A stretch of 64,000 bases of DNA from NCBI RefSeq assembly GCF_002835935.1, contig NZ_PJCF01000005.1:248001-312000 (forward strand). Direction: 5' to 3'. Shown here piece after piece: positions 16,228 to 24,526 of the stretch. The notes under the pieces are model-generated. The model saw only the letters and a program-made list of their open reading frames with translations, had not been told where the DNA came from and did no database searches. How positions within the stretch are numbered: the first letter of the stretch is position 1; each line of letters opens with the position of its first letter. A program made the translations under genes and the position numbers. Origin of the DNA: Paraglaciecola sp. MB-3u-78. GTDB lineage: Bacteria; Pseudomonadota; Gammaproteobacteria; Enterobacterales; Alteromonadaceae.

Positions 16228-17661
16228 TTAAACCTCCAGCAATGGGCTAGTTTGTGCTGATATTCCAAGCTCATGAAACAATTCGTCGACAGTTGTGGCG
16301 ACCATTTCTAAATCTTTGTTCTCAAACGCACTATAACTACCGAATGAGTGATCACACTTGCCTTCGTGCCCCATAAACCAGTCCGCAAGATCAGTGGCAA
16401 GCCCAACTTGTTCAAAATGCGTGCGCAATAGGTGTCGATAATAATTATTCTCACCAGGTAAATCAGGGAGCTGACCCAAAGGCGGTGATAGAGGTGAGTC
16501 AAATTGGAATGCCTCATTGCTGATGTAGCTTAGCAGGGGAGCGCTACTGTCCAGTATTTTTTGCGTTCCACTAGCAATGTCAGGATATTGAAACTCTGTG
16601 TTGCACTTCAGTAGTCGAATATGATCAACAAAGTTAAGAAGTTGTTGATGCGCAACGGTGCATAATTTAACGATACGTCTATGGTTGTGACCTGACTCTT
16701 TGTCATCAATAAATATGTAACCATACCTCAAGTCAAATACTGATAAATCGCCAAATGCATCTCGCTCTGGTCGGTGTCCCGTAGCGAGTTGTAGGACTCC
16801 TAAAGTGTAAGCTACATAACAATTTGCAGATGTCAGCAGGTCCAATTGCCTAGCACTCTTTTTTGAAAGTACATACAAATCCCTAAAATATTTGGAAACG
16901 TCATTTTTATTGGGCACTCTCAGGCTACCCCAACGGTTTTCATTTTTGGCCACCGGAAAGGTTAATTTGAGTGATGGATAAAGTGACCGCAGGTATTCAC
17001 TGTAGCTGGCTAGTAAGGTCAATATTTGTGCGTTTTCATGAGCTGTATAGTGGATACCTGCATGAAACTCCAACTCTTTTCCTGCAATAGCTGCATAGCG
17101 CACCTCAGATATACCCCGATGAGCACAATATAATCGCAGATGTCGGGCCACCCTTACGTACGATAACCTTGTCCCTTCCTTGTGATTAATATCAGAAAGA
17201 TTGTTTCTTGCAAAGGTAACTATATTTCGGATTGCCTCCTCGGTTAGTTGTACATTCTTAATGTCTGAAAATTGCTGAACGAGCTCTCTAGGGACTGGTA
17301 TGTAACCTTTGTTTGATTTGTCAGAATAAGGCTTAACTTTTTTAAGGTGTTGACTGGCATATGGCCTATCAACGACGATAAAACCAAAACCTGCATTTTC
17401 ATCAAGTTCGGATGGCATAGCAAAATCTATGCTTTCATCCAGCAGGTTTTCTACTTTTCTGCCCATTATCAGGCTAAGCAGAATTAGAGTTGACGTCAAA
17501 GATGGGTTTTCATTTGTATGTTTCAATAAACATAAAACCTCATGATCCGTTAGAAGCTCATAGTCACAGACATTTTGCTTCTCTGAGCGTGCAATAGACT
17601 TTTGAATTCTCTTACGCTTTATAGCAGCGTGCACGAGGCTATCCACTATTGGCTTGCTCAT
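16228..17661 (-). CDS. Tyrosine recombinase (second gene of recombinase trio)
   Basis: A 477-aa site-specific recombinase. The catalytic set is visible in the C-terminal half: Arg in ATGHRPERDAFG near residue 300, a possible Lys in DDKESGHNHRR, His-x-x-Arg in YYRHLLRTHF near residue 413, a further His in FMGHEG near residue 433, and the nucleophile candidate Tyr in SFGSYSAF near residue 445. The ATG overlaps the stop of the upstream small gene by four bases. Its closest described type may be GmtY of gamma-mobile-trio islands, but I cannot confirm family membership. It probably catalyses excision and integration of the island together with its two neighbours. Confidence 0.78.
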   Translation of the reverse strand: MSKPIVDSLVHAAIKRKRIQKSIARSEKQNVCDYELLTDHEVLCLLKHTNENPSLTSTLILLSLIMGRKVENLLDESIDFAMPSELDENAGFGFIVVDRPYASQHLKKVKPYSDKSNKGYIPVPRELVQQFSDIKNVQLTEEAIRNIVTFARNNLSDINHKEGTRLSYVRVARHLRLYCAHRGISEVRYAAIAGKELEFHAGIHYTAHENAQILTLLASYSEYLRSLYPSLKLTFPVAKNENRWGSLRVPNKNDVSKYFRDLYVLSKKSARQLDLLTSANCYVAYTLGVLQLATGHRPERDAFGDLSVFDLRYGYIFIDDKESGHNHRRIVKLCTVAHQQLLNFVDHIRLLKCNTEFQYPDIASGTQKILDSSAPLLSYISNEAFQFDSPLSPPLGQLPDLPGENNYYRHLLRTHFEQVGLATDLADWFMGHEGKCDHSFGSYSAFENKDLEMVATTVDELFHELGISAQTSPLLEV

Positions 17662-18173
17662 TCTTCGTCTCGCTTGTTGCGGTAATCTTCAACGTTCATC
17701 CGAACAGGCGAACGAGACTCATCAGAGTAAAACCGACAAAGTGTCTCCAGAGAGTTGCTTTTTGTGATTTGGCGAAACTTCGATTGAGTATGCTCTGGTG
17801 CGATATCGATAAAGTGAGCCAGTCGATACAACACAGATTCCCGATGAATGGAGGAATCGAGTAAATCAGCCACATAGCGCCAGGCTAATTCTTCAATGTC
17901 AGTTTCCGCAGACTGCCAGACCATAACCTTAAGCAATGTATCTTGATTTCTGCGACGCGGTAGTAATGGTTTCCAGTGATTGAACACCGAATAGTTTTTG
18001 TTGTCCTGGGCGAATATCACCCAAGGCGGGGAAACTTCGCTTAGGGTCAATATTTTGCCCCAGTCAGATTTCAATTGAAAAGCTAATGCTGTGGTAAATG
18101 CATATGCTGTTTTTGCCTCAGGATGGATGTTACACCCTCTTAGTGACACGTATTTGATCTTGACGGTAGCCAT
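17658..18173 (-). CDS. Small first gene of the recombinase trio
   Basis: A 171-aa protein without a domain I recognise. It starts at an ATG after a GGAGATAAGGA ribosome site and is coupled by a four-base overlap to the tyrosine recombinase. The sequence is basic near the C terminus (RKxRDEE end) and contains WRYVADLL and VLYRLAHFIDIAPE. In comparable trios a small accessory protein assists two recombinases (TnpC in Tn554, GmtX in gamma-mobile-trio elements); that role is inferred only from size and position. Confidence 0.65.
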   Translation of the reverse strand: MATVKIKYVSLRGCNIHPEAKTAYAFTTALAFQLKSDWGKILTLSEVSPPWVIFAQDNKNYSVFNHWKPLLPRRRNQDTLLKVMVWQSAETDIEELAWRYVADLLDSSIHRESVLYRLAHFIDIAPEHTQSKFRQITKSNSLETLCRFYSDESRSPVRMNVEDYRNKRDEE

Positions 18174-18297
18174 TCCTTATCTCCATTAACTTTGCCGTTC
18201 TTACCCTAATAAATGGAGGGCCTGATTGATAATGTCAAATCTTTTTATTCTATATTTTCTATGTATTTCAATGAATTACAAAAAAAATGATATTTTT

Positions 18298-18337
18298 AAG
18301 GTTTTTTTTGGAAAAATTATTTTTGAGAAAAAACCTT
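18298..18337. repeat. Nested palindrome upstream of the recombinase operon
   Basis: Outer arms AAGGTTTTTT and AAAAAACCTT are exact complements, and inside them lies a second short palindrome, AAAAATTATTTTT. The site is 125 bp before the first trio gene. It could be an operator or a recombinase-binding site. Confidence 0.45.
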
Positions 18338-18941
18338 CGAAAACTAAGTAACAACGTTTTAATCGCTAAAGTTACATCAAGCTATTTTCAAAAATAGGGA
18401 TTTCGGGGGTATGCATTGTTTAAGGAAGTGCTATCCACTTAGTTCGACCAACTACTACATGTTGTGTTTACTAGATTTAAGCTCGTCGATCTCCTGTGGT
18501 AAAGCGGACGTTTGGCAATACCAAATTACTGATAATTTAATTCGATAGTGGGCACCAATATCAATATAGTATTATTCTTTTTCAGGGCAAAAAACCACCA
18601 TTGCGGAGAGTCGGCGTTTTCAGTAGATAGCCTCTTGAGTGTCAATACCCGTCACTCGGAGTCACTAAAGTTAAACTGATTTTCGCGATGAATTGTCAGT
18701 CTGGTTCGCAGCCTCAAAGGGCAGCTAACGACCTAAAGCGGTCGTAAAAGAATTCGAACTATCAGACTATATTGAGCGAAAAATCATGCGATTAATCAAA
18801 CTTGACTGACGGCAATGAGCGATCAGCCGCCATACAATGTTTATAATTTGAATTTGAGGTCTGACGCTATAGCAGACGTTTGATTTATTTTAAAACGGAC
18901 GTTACACAATCACATTCGTCGAATACCGCAACTTTACGAAC

Positions 18942-18973
18942 AAAAAAAAGCACCTACCAAACTGGAAAGTACT
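18942..18973 (-). terminator. Terminator of the PEP-CTERM gene
   Basis: On the minus strand a stem of about 10 bp (two or three G-U pairs, one mismatch, 5-base loop) ends in GGTGCT followed by eight T. It lies directly after the stop of the PEP-CTERM gene. Confidence 0.65.
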
Positions 18974-18996
18974 TCTTGATGTTTTCTAAACTAAGA

Positions 18997-19608
18997 TTAT
19001 TTCTTAAATCTACGTGATGCTAAACCCACTAAACCTAATCCTAAAATAGCTAGTGTCGATGGTTCTGGTACGTTGGATACATCTAGCTGGACTGCAGATA
19101 TCTTAGTAGTAAAAAATGCATTTGTATTTATATAGTCAGGCCATGTGTTTGCTCTGAATATGTTTTCGGTTGTTGAATCGAATGATCCTGCGTAATTATT
19201 CCCAACATTTACTGGCGCATTAACCATATTCGACAGGCTCGTACCCCAAAGCCAATCTACCTTATTCGTACCTAACGTTTGTGTACCATTTACAAACTCA
19301 TGAGTAGTCCCGTCGATATTGAATTCGCCTATTATGTTGTTTGGATAATTACCACCGTCAACGAAAATGTGGATGAAATAATCAACATCAGCCAATAACG
19401 TAAACCCAGAGAAATTTGCGGGGCTGTTCCAGATATTTGTGGAGGCTACTGTTGTACCTTGTACAACATCATTTGTGCTTATAGCAATAAAACCTTTGTC
19501 ATCTATATAAGAATTACCTGACAGTGATGTAATTAAAGCAGCGTTTGCAAATGCTCCTACAAACAAAGATGTTGCGATTAATAATGTCTTTAAAAATTTA
19601 AATTTCAT
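18997..19608 (-). CDS. PEP-CTERM sorting-domain protein
   Basis: A 203-aa exported protein. It has an N-terminal signal peptide (KFLKTLLIATSLFVGAFANA, cleavage likely after residue 23) and a C-terminal PEP-CTERM signal: VPEPSTLAILGLGLVGLASR, then a basic tail. Such proteins are processed by exosortase and are linked to exopolysaccharide or biofilm matrix in Gram-negative bacteria. The middle part has no recognised domain. It is a single-gene unit with its own terminator, next to the island boundary. No exosortase gene lies in the window. Confidence 0.88.
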   Translation of the reverse strand: MKFKFLKTLLIATSLFVGAFANAALITSLSGNSYIDDKGFIAISTNDVVQGTTVASTNIWNSPANFSGFTLLADVDYFIHIFVDGGNYPNNIIGEFNIDGTTHEFVNGTQTLGTNKVDWLWGTSLSNMVNAPVNVGNNYAGSFDSTTENIFRANTWPDYINTNAFFTTKISAVQLDVSNVPEPSTLAILGLGLVGLASRRFKK

Positions 19609-20266
19609 TTGATATTCCTAATTTAACTCTTTCCAATTTTTTGGAAGGAAAACGTTAATAAAACAAGTCACTATCCATATGCAAATTAGATGCCAAATAT
19701 TAAAAATGCTTTTGTTTCAATATTATAGAGGTTTATGGTGTTTTTTATAAAGCTAATCTGTAAAATAACCTGACAATAATGGTGAGCTAATCTGTTGATT
19801 CAACATGGATATATAAATAAATACTCAACCTTAAAAATATGGCGCTGTAAAAAGCCAATGAGTTGTTTAATTAACGTGTGAAACTGGAAAGTAAGCCACA
19901 TAATTTCATGTTTAAGCTTATAAAACGATTAATTCAGAGATATGGCTGCTCAAACCATTAGCGATAAGCATTACAGGGGTTTTCAGACTAACACAAAGAC
20001 TGCTTTAGGTGGGTTTACTTCCACTTCGCGCTATAAACTGATATTGATTAAACTCTCTCAAACGTTTTTGTGACTTGCTCATCAATCAATAAGTGTAGAA
20101 AACCCTGACAGTCCGCTTACAAGGTAAAGTCTAGATACAAAATAGGCTTAAAATCAAATGCGTATGACGGCTTATGGCACAAACCAGTAGTTAAAATTAT
20201 ATTTCAACTCATCCATCAATAGGCATATGTGGGCTGACAAATCATGCCTAGCCCACTTGTTACAGA
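19609..20266. other. Intergenic region without a recognisable gene
   Basis: AT-rich at first, where the PEP-CTERM promoter should lie, then ordinary sequence. I see no ORF with a ribosome site, no RNA gene and no clear repeat. The far end contains the region downstream of the minus-strand oxidoreductase gene. Confidence 0.5.
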
Positions 20267-21442
20267 CTATTCTTGCGTAAAAGTTAAGCCCGCATTCGCA
20301 ACAAGGCGTTTAATTAACTTGTCGCCCATGGCAGGCGCCGATGTCCAAATGCCACCTTTAGTCTCATTTGCGTCTTTTACTAAACAGATAGCGGCTTCGG
20401 CTATAATTTTTGACGTAGAGCCGTATCCGGGATCTCTGTCACCTGTCACGGCTACCTTAATGACATTACCTGTTTCGTCAGAGCCTACATATACCATGTC
20501 GTACAAACCTGCTTCCCGTTCTTCTTTACTGGGGCCTTCACCTGGTTTAGGTCCACCGTCACCGCCCATGCTTTTGTCATTCGCCATAGCGTTGGCAATA
20601 GTTTCGCCTTTTTCACCTGGTCCTGTCATAAACATTTCGTCATATACAAAATCGTCGCCATATTCACTTTTCAACAGAAAGTTAGAACGCTGAACGTTGC
20701 GTGTGTTAATGGCTGCCATCACAAAAGGTGTCACCCAAGAGCCTAAGTCTTCTTCGTAGTAAGGTTTGTTGCCGTATGGTTGATCGGCACCTTTGAAGCC
20801 TGGGGTGAGAGAAAATGGGTTAAGTAACGCCTGCATTTTGGCGGGGTCTTTTTTGGCCGCTACTAGGGTGGCTTTAAAGCTAGCAGCTGTGCCGCCAGAA
20901 AAAGTCCCTTTCATTTTTCTAACTCGGCATCTTACTCTGGGCATAACATGACCAAATTTTTCTTTGGCTAGTTGTTGCAAGTGATAAACACCTAGGTCCG
21001 ATGGTATAGAGTCAAAACCACAAGAGAACACAATACGTGCGCCACTGGCTTTAGCTGCTTCTTCATGGGCAGGGATCATTTCACTCATCCATACCGGCTC
21101 ACCACATAAATCTACGTAATCTACACCAGACTTAGCGCACATTGCCACCAAATCAGAGCCGTACAACTGATAGGGGCCCACAGTCGTCAATACCAATTTG
21201 GTATTGTCTAACATAGCTTGGATCGAGCTTAAATCTTCAGAGTCGGCGACAACCAAAGGTGTGTCTGGCGGTGCACCAATTTCATCTCGAACTTGAGCGA
21301 GTTTTTTATTGCTTCTGCCGGCCATTGCCCATTTCACCGAACTATCGCCGGGGTACTGTTTCACCAAATACTCGGCCACTAATCGGCCTGTAAACCCAGT
21401 TGCACCATAAATAACAATATCGAATTTTTTATTTTTACTCAT
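20267..21442 (-). CDS. Saccharopine-dehydrogenase-like NAD(P)-binding oxidoreductase
   Basis: A 391-aa Rossmann-fold protein. The nucleotide-binding motif is IVIYGATGFTGRLVAEYL near residue 9. The family resemblance is to saccharopine-dehydrogenase-like proteins related to mycobacterial trans-acting enoyl reductase (VLTTVGPYQLYGSDLVAMC and GVDYVDLCGE are the typical blocks). The substrate is unknown. It forms its own transcription unit, with a purine-rich ribosome site before the ATG, and lies beyond the pyk terminator. Confidence 0.82.
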   Translation of the reverse strand: MSKNKKFDIVIYGATGFTGRLVAEYLVKQYPGDSSVKWAMAGRSNKKLAQVRDEIGAPPDTPLVVADSEDLSSIQAMLDNTKLVLTTVGPYQLYGSDLVAMCAKSGVDYVDLCGEPVWMSEMIPAHEEAAKASGARIVFSCGFDSIPSDLGVYHLQQLAKEKFGHVMPRVRCRVRKMKGTFSGGTAASFKATLVAAKKDPAKMQALLNPFSLTPGFKGADQPYGNKPYYEEDLGSWVTPFVMAAINTRNVQRSNFLLKSEYGDDFVYDEMFMTGPGEKGETIANAMANDKSMGGDGGPKPGEGPSKEEREAGLYDMVYVGSDETGNVIKVAVTGDRDPGYGSTSKIIAEAAICLVKDANETKGGIWTSAPAMGDKLIKRLVANAGLTFTQE

Positions 21443-21623
21443 TAGACACTTCCTTCACTTTTTTATTACTTTTAGTGTCTTGAGTGTAATGGGGATTATC
21501 TATAATTTTAATTTATTTGGGTAATAGCTAACTATATTCTTTAGTAATAAATAGATGCGTTATTAATTGAATTGATTGATAAGGAGTTGGGGTCATGATT
21601 CATAAAAAGATGAATAACAGCGC

Positions 21624-21652
21624 AAAAAAAACGAGTCATCATGACTCGTTTT
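21624..21652 (-). terminator. Rho-independent terminator of pyk
   Basis: A near-perfect stem, ACGAGTCAT against ATGACTCGT, is followed on the minus strand by about seven T. It lies some 45 bases after the pyk stop. Confidence 0.88.
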
Positions 21653-21695
21653 GTATTCAGAAGATTCACTAAAGCACTCTAGTTACCAATGTTTA

Positions 21696-23129
21696 TTAAG
21701 CTGTAACAATCTTACAAGCATTAGTACCACCGATTGTTTCCATTACATCGCCGTAGGTCATAATGAACTGGTCACCGGGTTCTAAAATACCTTTTTCTAA
21801 TAAAATGGCCACCACATCATTTTTCAGTTGACCCGGATCACTGCCTCTTGAATCAAAAAATACTGGCATCACACCACGGTATAATGCCATTTTATTAAGC
21901 GTACTTTCGTGTCTAGACATCGCATAAATGGACAGAGAGGTTGTCATTCGTGACATTAACAAAGGTGTGCTACCACTTTCGGTTAAAGAGACAATTGCCT
22001 TTATCGTACTTAAGTGGTTAGCTGAATACACCGCGCTTAGGGCAACTGTTTCGCTAACAGAGCTAAAGGATTCATCCATTCTATGCTTTGAAATAGTCAC
22101 GCTTGGATGCGTCTCTGCGCCAACGCAGACACGTGCCATAGCTTGTACCGTTTCTACTGGGTATTCACCTGCGGCTGTTTCGGCTGATAACATGACGGCG
22201 TCAGTGCCATCTAATACTGCATTCGCTACGTCCATCACTTCAGCACGAGTAGGCATAGGGCTTGTTATCATTGACTCCATCATTTGGGTGGCGGTAATCA
22301 CGACTTTATTCAGCTGCCTAGAGCGAGCGATGAGTTTCTTCTGCACACCGACTAATTCGGCATCGCCAATTTCAACACCTAAGTCGCCACGAGCCACCAT
22401 CACTGCGTCAGATGCTTCGATAAGGTCGTCAATGGCTTCGTCAGAGGCAACTGTTTCTGCACGTTCTACTTTTGCGCATATCATGGCATAACAACCGGCT
22501 TTTTCAGCAAGTTGACGGGCATAACGCAAATCGTCACCAGAACGAGGAAAAGACACTGCCAGATAGTCCACACCAATCTTTGCTGCGGTCACAATATCTT
22601 CTTTATCTTTGGCGGTGAGTGCTTCAGCAGATAAACCACCACCTTGACGGTTAATGCCTTTATTATTTGATAATTTGCCAGCTACTGTGACTTCGGTATG
22701 TACTTTATTACCTTCAACACTCGTCACTTTGAGTTGAATACGCCCATCATCAAGTAACAATAAATCGCCATTGATGACGTCTTGGGGTAAGGCTTTATAA
22801 TCAATGCCAACTGCTTGCTGGTTGCCATCATCACGGCCCATATCTGCATCTAGAATAAAGTGATCACCAATCTTTAAGATAATCGACCCATCAACGAATT
22901 TAGCTACACGAATTTTTGGCCCTTGCAAGTCACCCAAAATAGCGACGTATTTACCTAATTTTTTTGCTGCTGTGCGAACTTTTTCCGCTCGGTTAATATG
23001 ATCTTCGGCCGTTCCATGGGAAAAGTTCATGCGAACCACATTGGTTCCAGCTTTAATAATCGCTTCAATTTGTTCCACTGTATCTGTAGATGGACCTAAG
23101 GTAGCAAGTATTTTTGTTCGTCTTAACAT
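21696..23129 (-). CDS. pyk: Pyruvate kinase
   Basis: Converts phosphoenolpyruvate and ADP to pyruvate and ATP, the last step of glycolysis and of the lower Entner-Doudoroff route. The 477-aa length fits the PykA (type II) class. Visible motifs are [14 protein letters not shown] at the N terminus, MNFSHG near residue 35, the active-site lysine region [10 protein letters not shown] near residue 218, and [12 protein letters not shown] near residue 245 followed by [10 protein letters not shown] perfect HexR-type palindrome lies 158 bp before the start. Its position beside hexR and zwf suggests joint control with the Entner-Doudoroff operon. Confidence 0.96.
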   Translation of the reverse strand: MLRRTKILATLGPSTDTVEQIEAIIKAGTNVVRMNFSHGTAEDHINRAEKVRTAAKKLGKYVAILGDLQGPKIRVAKFVDGSIILKIGDHFILDADMGRDDGNQQAVGIDYKALPQDVINGDLLLLDDGRIQLKVTSVEGNKVHTEVTVAGKLSNNKGINRQGGGLSAEALTAKDKEDIVTAAKIGVDYLAVSFPRSGDDLRYARQLAEKAGCYAMICAKVERAETVASDEAIDDLIEASDAVMVARGDLGVEIGDAELVGVQKKLIARSRQLNKVVITATQMMESMITSPMPTRAEVMDVANAVLDGTDAVMLSAETAAGEYPVETVQAMARVCVGAETHPSVTISKHRMDESFSSVSETVALSAVYSANHLSTIKAIVSLTESGSTPLLMSRMTTSLSIYAMSRHESTLNKMALYRGVMPVFFDSRGSDPGQLKNDVVAILLEKGILEPGDQFIMTYGDVMETIGGTNACKIVTA

Positions 23130-23286
23130 AGGTTGGTTACTCTGTTGTTATGGCGTATATGTTGCCTCTCTTCGCAATACGTACTGCTTAGAATTGGCGG
23201 AGTTCAATAAATTAAGCATAGCCTCTCTAAAGCTTTAGTTCTCATTGTAGAGATCTTAAAATTAGATAGTTATAAATTAACAAAAC

Positions 23287-23301
23287 TGTAATTTTATTAC
23301 A
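23287..23301. promoter_or_regulatory. HexR-type operator before pyk
   Basis: TGTAATTTTATTACA is a 15-bp palindrome that matches the known HexR consensus of gammaproteobacteria (TGTAAT-N3-ATTACA). It lies upstream of pyk and next to hexR. Confidence 0.8.
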
Positions 23302-23342
23302 AAAATAATAGTGCAAAATAGTCAGAAAGTGAAATTATTCTA

Positions 23343-23366
23343 ATAAAAAAGAGCCTGTTGGCTCTA
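23343..23366 (-). terminator. Terminator of hexR
   Basis: On the minus strand AGAGCC-AACA-GGCTCT is followed by six T. It lies about 30 bases after the hexR stop. Confidence 0.85.
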
Positions 23367-23394
23367 TATTAGAAAAAATAGACAGGTTATTAAT

Positions 23395-24246
23395 TTAATC
23401 ACCGCGTTTATCAAATCTTGAACCCCGTAAGGTATCTTTCACACGTTTAAGGTTTTCTCTGAATTTATTACCTCTTCTGAGGGTGAAACCTGTTGCCAAA
23501 ATATCAATGAGTACAAGCTGAGCAATACGGGATGCCATAGGCATATACATATCGGTATCTTCTGGGACTTCTAGGGATAACACCAAACTACACTCTTTAG
23601 CTAGTGGGCTATCTTTAGAAGTAATACCCATGACAGTTGCATCATTGCCTCTGGCAATTTGGGCTATTTCTACCAAACTTTTTGTTCTGCCAGTGTGAGA
23701 AATTAAGACGACTACATCACCTTCACCGGAGTTCATGCAGCTCATACGTTGCATGATAATATCTTCAAAATAAATTACCGGAATGTTGAACCTAAAAAAT
23801 TTGTTTAATGCATCGTGGGCTACTGAAGCGGAAGCACCTAAACCAAAAAAAGATATTTTTTGTGCTTGAGTTAACAAGTCTACTGCACGGTTAATAGTGG
23901 CAATGTCAACTGATTGGCGTGCTACTTCGAGAGAGGCCATAGTGGATTCAAATATTTTATGGGTATATTCTTCGGGGCCATCGTTTTCTTCAACATGACG
24001 ATTGACATAAGGTGTTCCATTAGCGAGGCTTTGTGCTAAATGTAATTTAAAATCTGGATAGCCTTTAGTATCCAATCTGCGACAAAAGCGATTCACTGTG
24101 GGTTCACTTACCCCTGACATTTTTGCTAGCGTGGCAATACTACTGTGTATCGCCGTTTGTGGATTCGCTAATATGACTTCTGCAACTTTGCGCTCAGACT
24201 TACTAAAAACAGAATTATGTTGGGTTATTTTTTCTAGAATATTCAT
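23395..24246 (-). CDS. hexR: HexR, RpiR-family regulator of central carbon metabolism
   Basis: Transcription factor of 283 aa with an N-terminal RpiR-type HTH (SKSERKVAEVIL, SGVSEPTVNRFCRRLD, about residues 15-65) and a C-terminal SIS sugar-phosphate domain (SFFGLGASASVAHDAL near residue 133, VVLISHTGRTKSLVE near residue 178). HexR is known to sense 2-keto-3-deoxy-6-phosphogluconate and to control zwf, edd and pyk genes. I chose ATG 24246 (MNILEKI) because homologues begin there; a TTG four codons upstream is also in frame. It is divergent from zwf, with candidate sites in the shared region. Confidence 0.93.
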   Translation of the reverse strand: MNILEKITQHNSVFSKSERKVAEVILANPQTAIHSSIATLAKMSGVSEPTVNRFCRRLDTKGYPDFKLHLAQSLANGTPYVNRHVEENDGPEEYTHKIFESTMASLEVARQSVDIATINRAVDLLTQAQKISFFGLGASASVAHDALNKFFRFNIPVIYFEDIIMQRMSCMNSGEGDVVVLISHTGRTKSLVEIAQIARGNDATVMGITSKDSPLAKECSLVLSLEVPEDTDMYMPMASRIAQLVLIDILATGFTLRRGNKFRENLKRVKDTLRGSRFDKRGD

Positions 24247-24327
24247 GCGCGCATCCAAAACTTCATTATAATGGTCCCACTCAACTGCGAGTATTGAGCT
24301 TGGCTTTTACACTCAGAGTACTATATT

Positions 24328-24342
24328 TGTAATTTTTTAACA
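24328..24342. promoter_or_regulatory. Candidate HexR site near hexR
   Basis: TGTAATTTTTTAACA matches the pyk site at 13 of 15 positions. It lies 80 bp before the hexR start, a suitable place for autoregulation. Confidence 0.5.
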
Positions 24343-24412
24343 GGAATTCTTTCGATTTAATGGACTAAACCACTCATGATGACAATTTTACCCGTCAAAA
24401 ACGCGTAAAAGT

Positions 24413-24427
24413 TGTAAACTTACTACA
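24413..24427. promoter_or_regulatory. Candidate HexR site before zwf
   Basis: TGTAAACTTACTACA keeps both outer half-sites (TGTAA and CTACA) of the HexR palindrome. It lies 100 bp before the zwf start. Confidence 0.62.
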
Positions 24428-24526
24428 AATGATGTTAAGTTTTACGTTATGCGTTGGTGATTGGGTTGTAACGACTATTTGTTATGACAATTAACACTAT
24501 CTATCAAAATAAAGTAGGCAGAAAAA

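Larger units (their letters stand above)
18174..18996. other. Non-coding stretch at the right edge of the island
   Basis: No convincing ORF lies here. The first 200 bases are very AT-rich and should contain the promoter of the recombinase trio and the nested palindrome at 18298-18337. The later part contains a loosely repeated GACGTT core (near 18509, 18876 and 18898) and remnants I cannot assign. The island boundary probably lies in this stretch, because the genes beyond it look like chromosomal backbone. I could not identify an att pair, since the left end is outside the window. Confidence 0.5.

Noticed and set aside
16227-16274. ATG at 16274 as start of the large recombinase
   Set aside because: It would overlap the previous gene by 47 bases, while GTG 16226 has GGAGG at ideal distance directly after the previous stop.
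18174-18996. tRNA gene as island attachment site
   Set aside because: I looked for cloverleaf-like arms and a T-loop in this stretch and found none.
21928-22491. Long plus-strand ORF inside pyk
   Set aside because: It is antisense to a conserved enzyme and has no ribosome site or recognisable domain.
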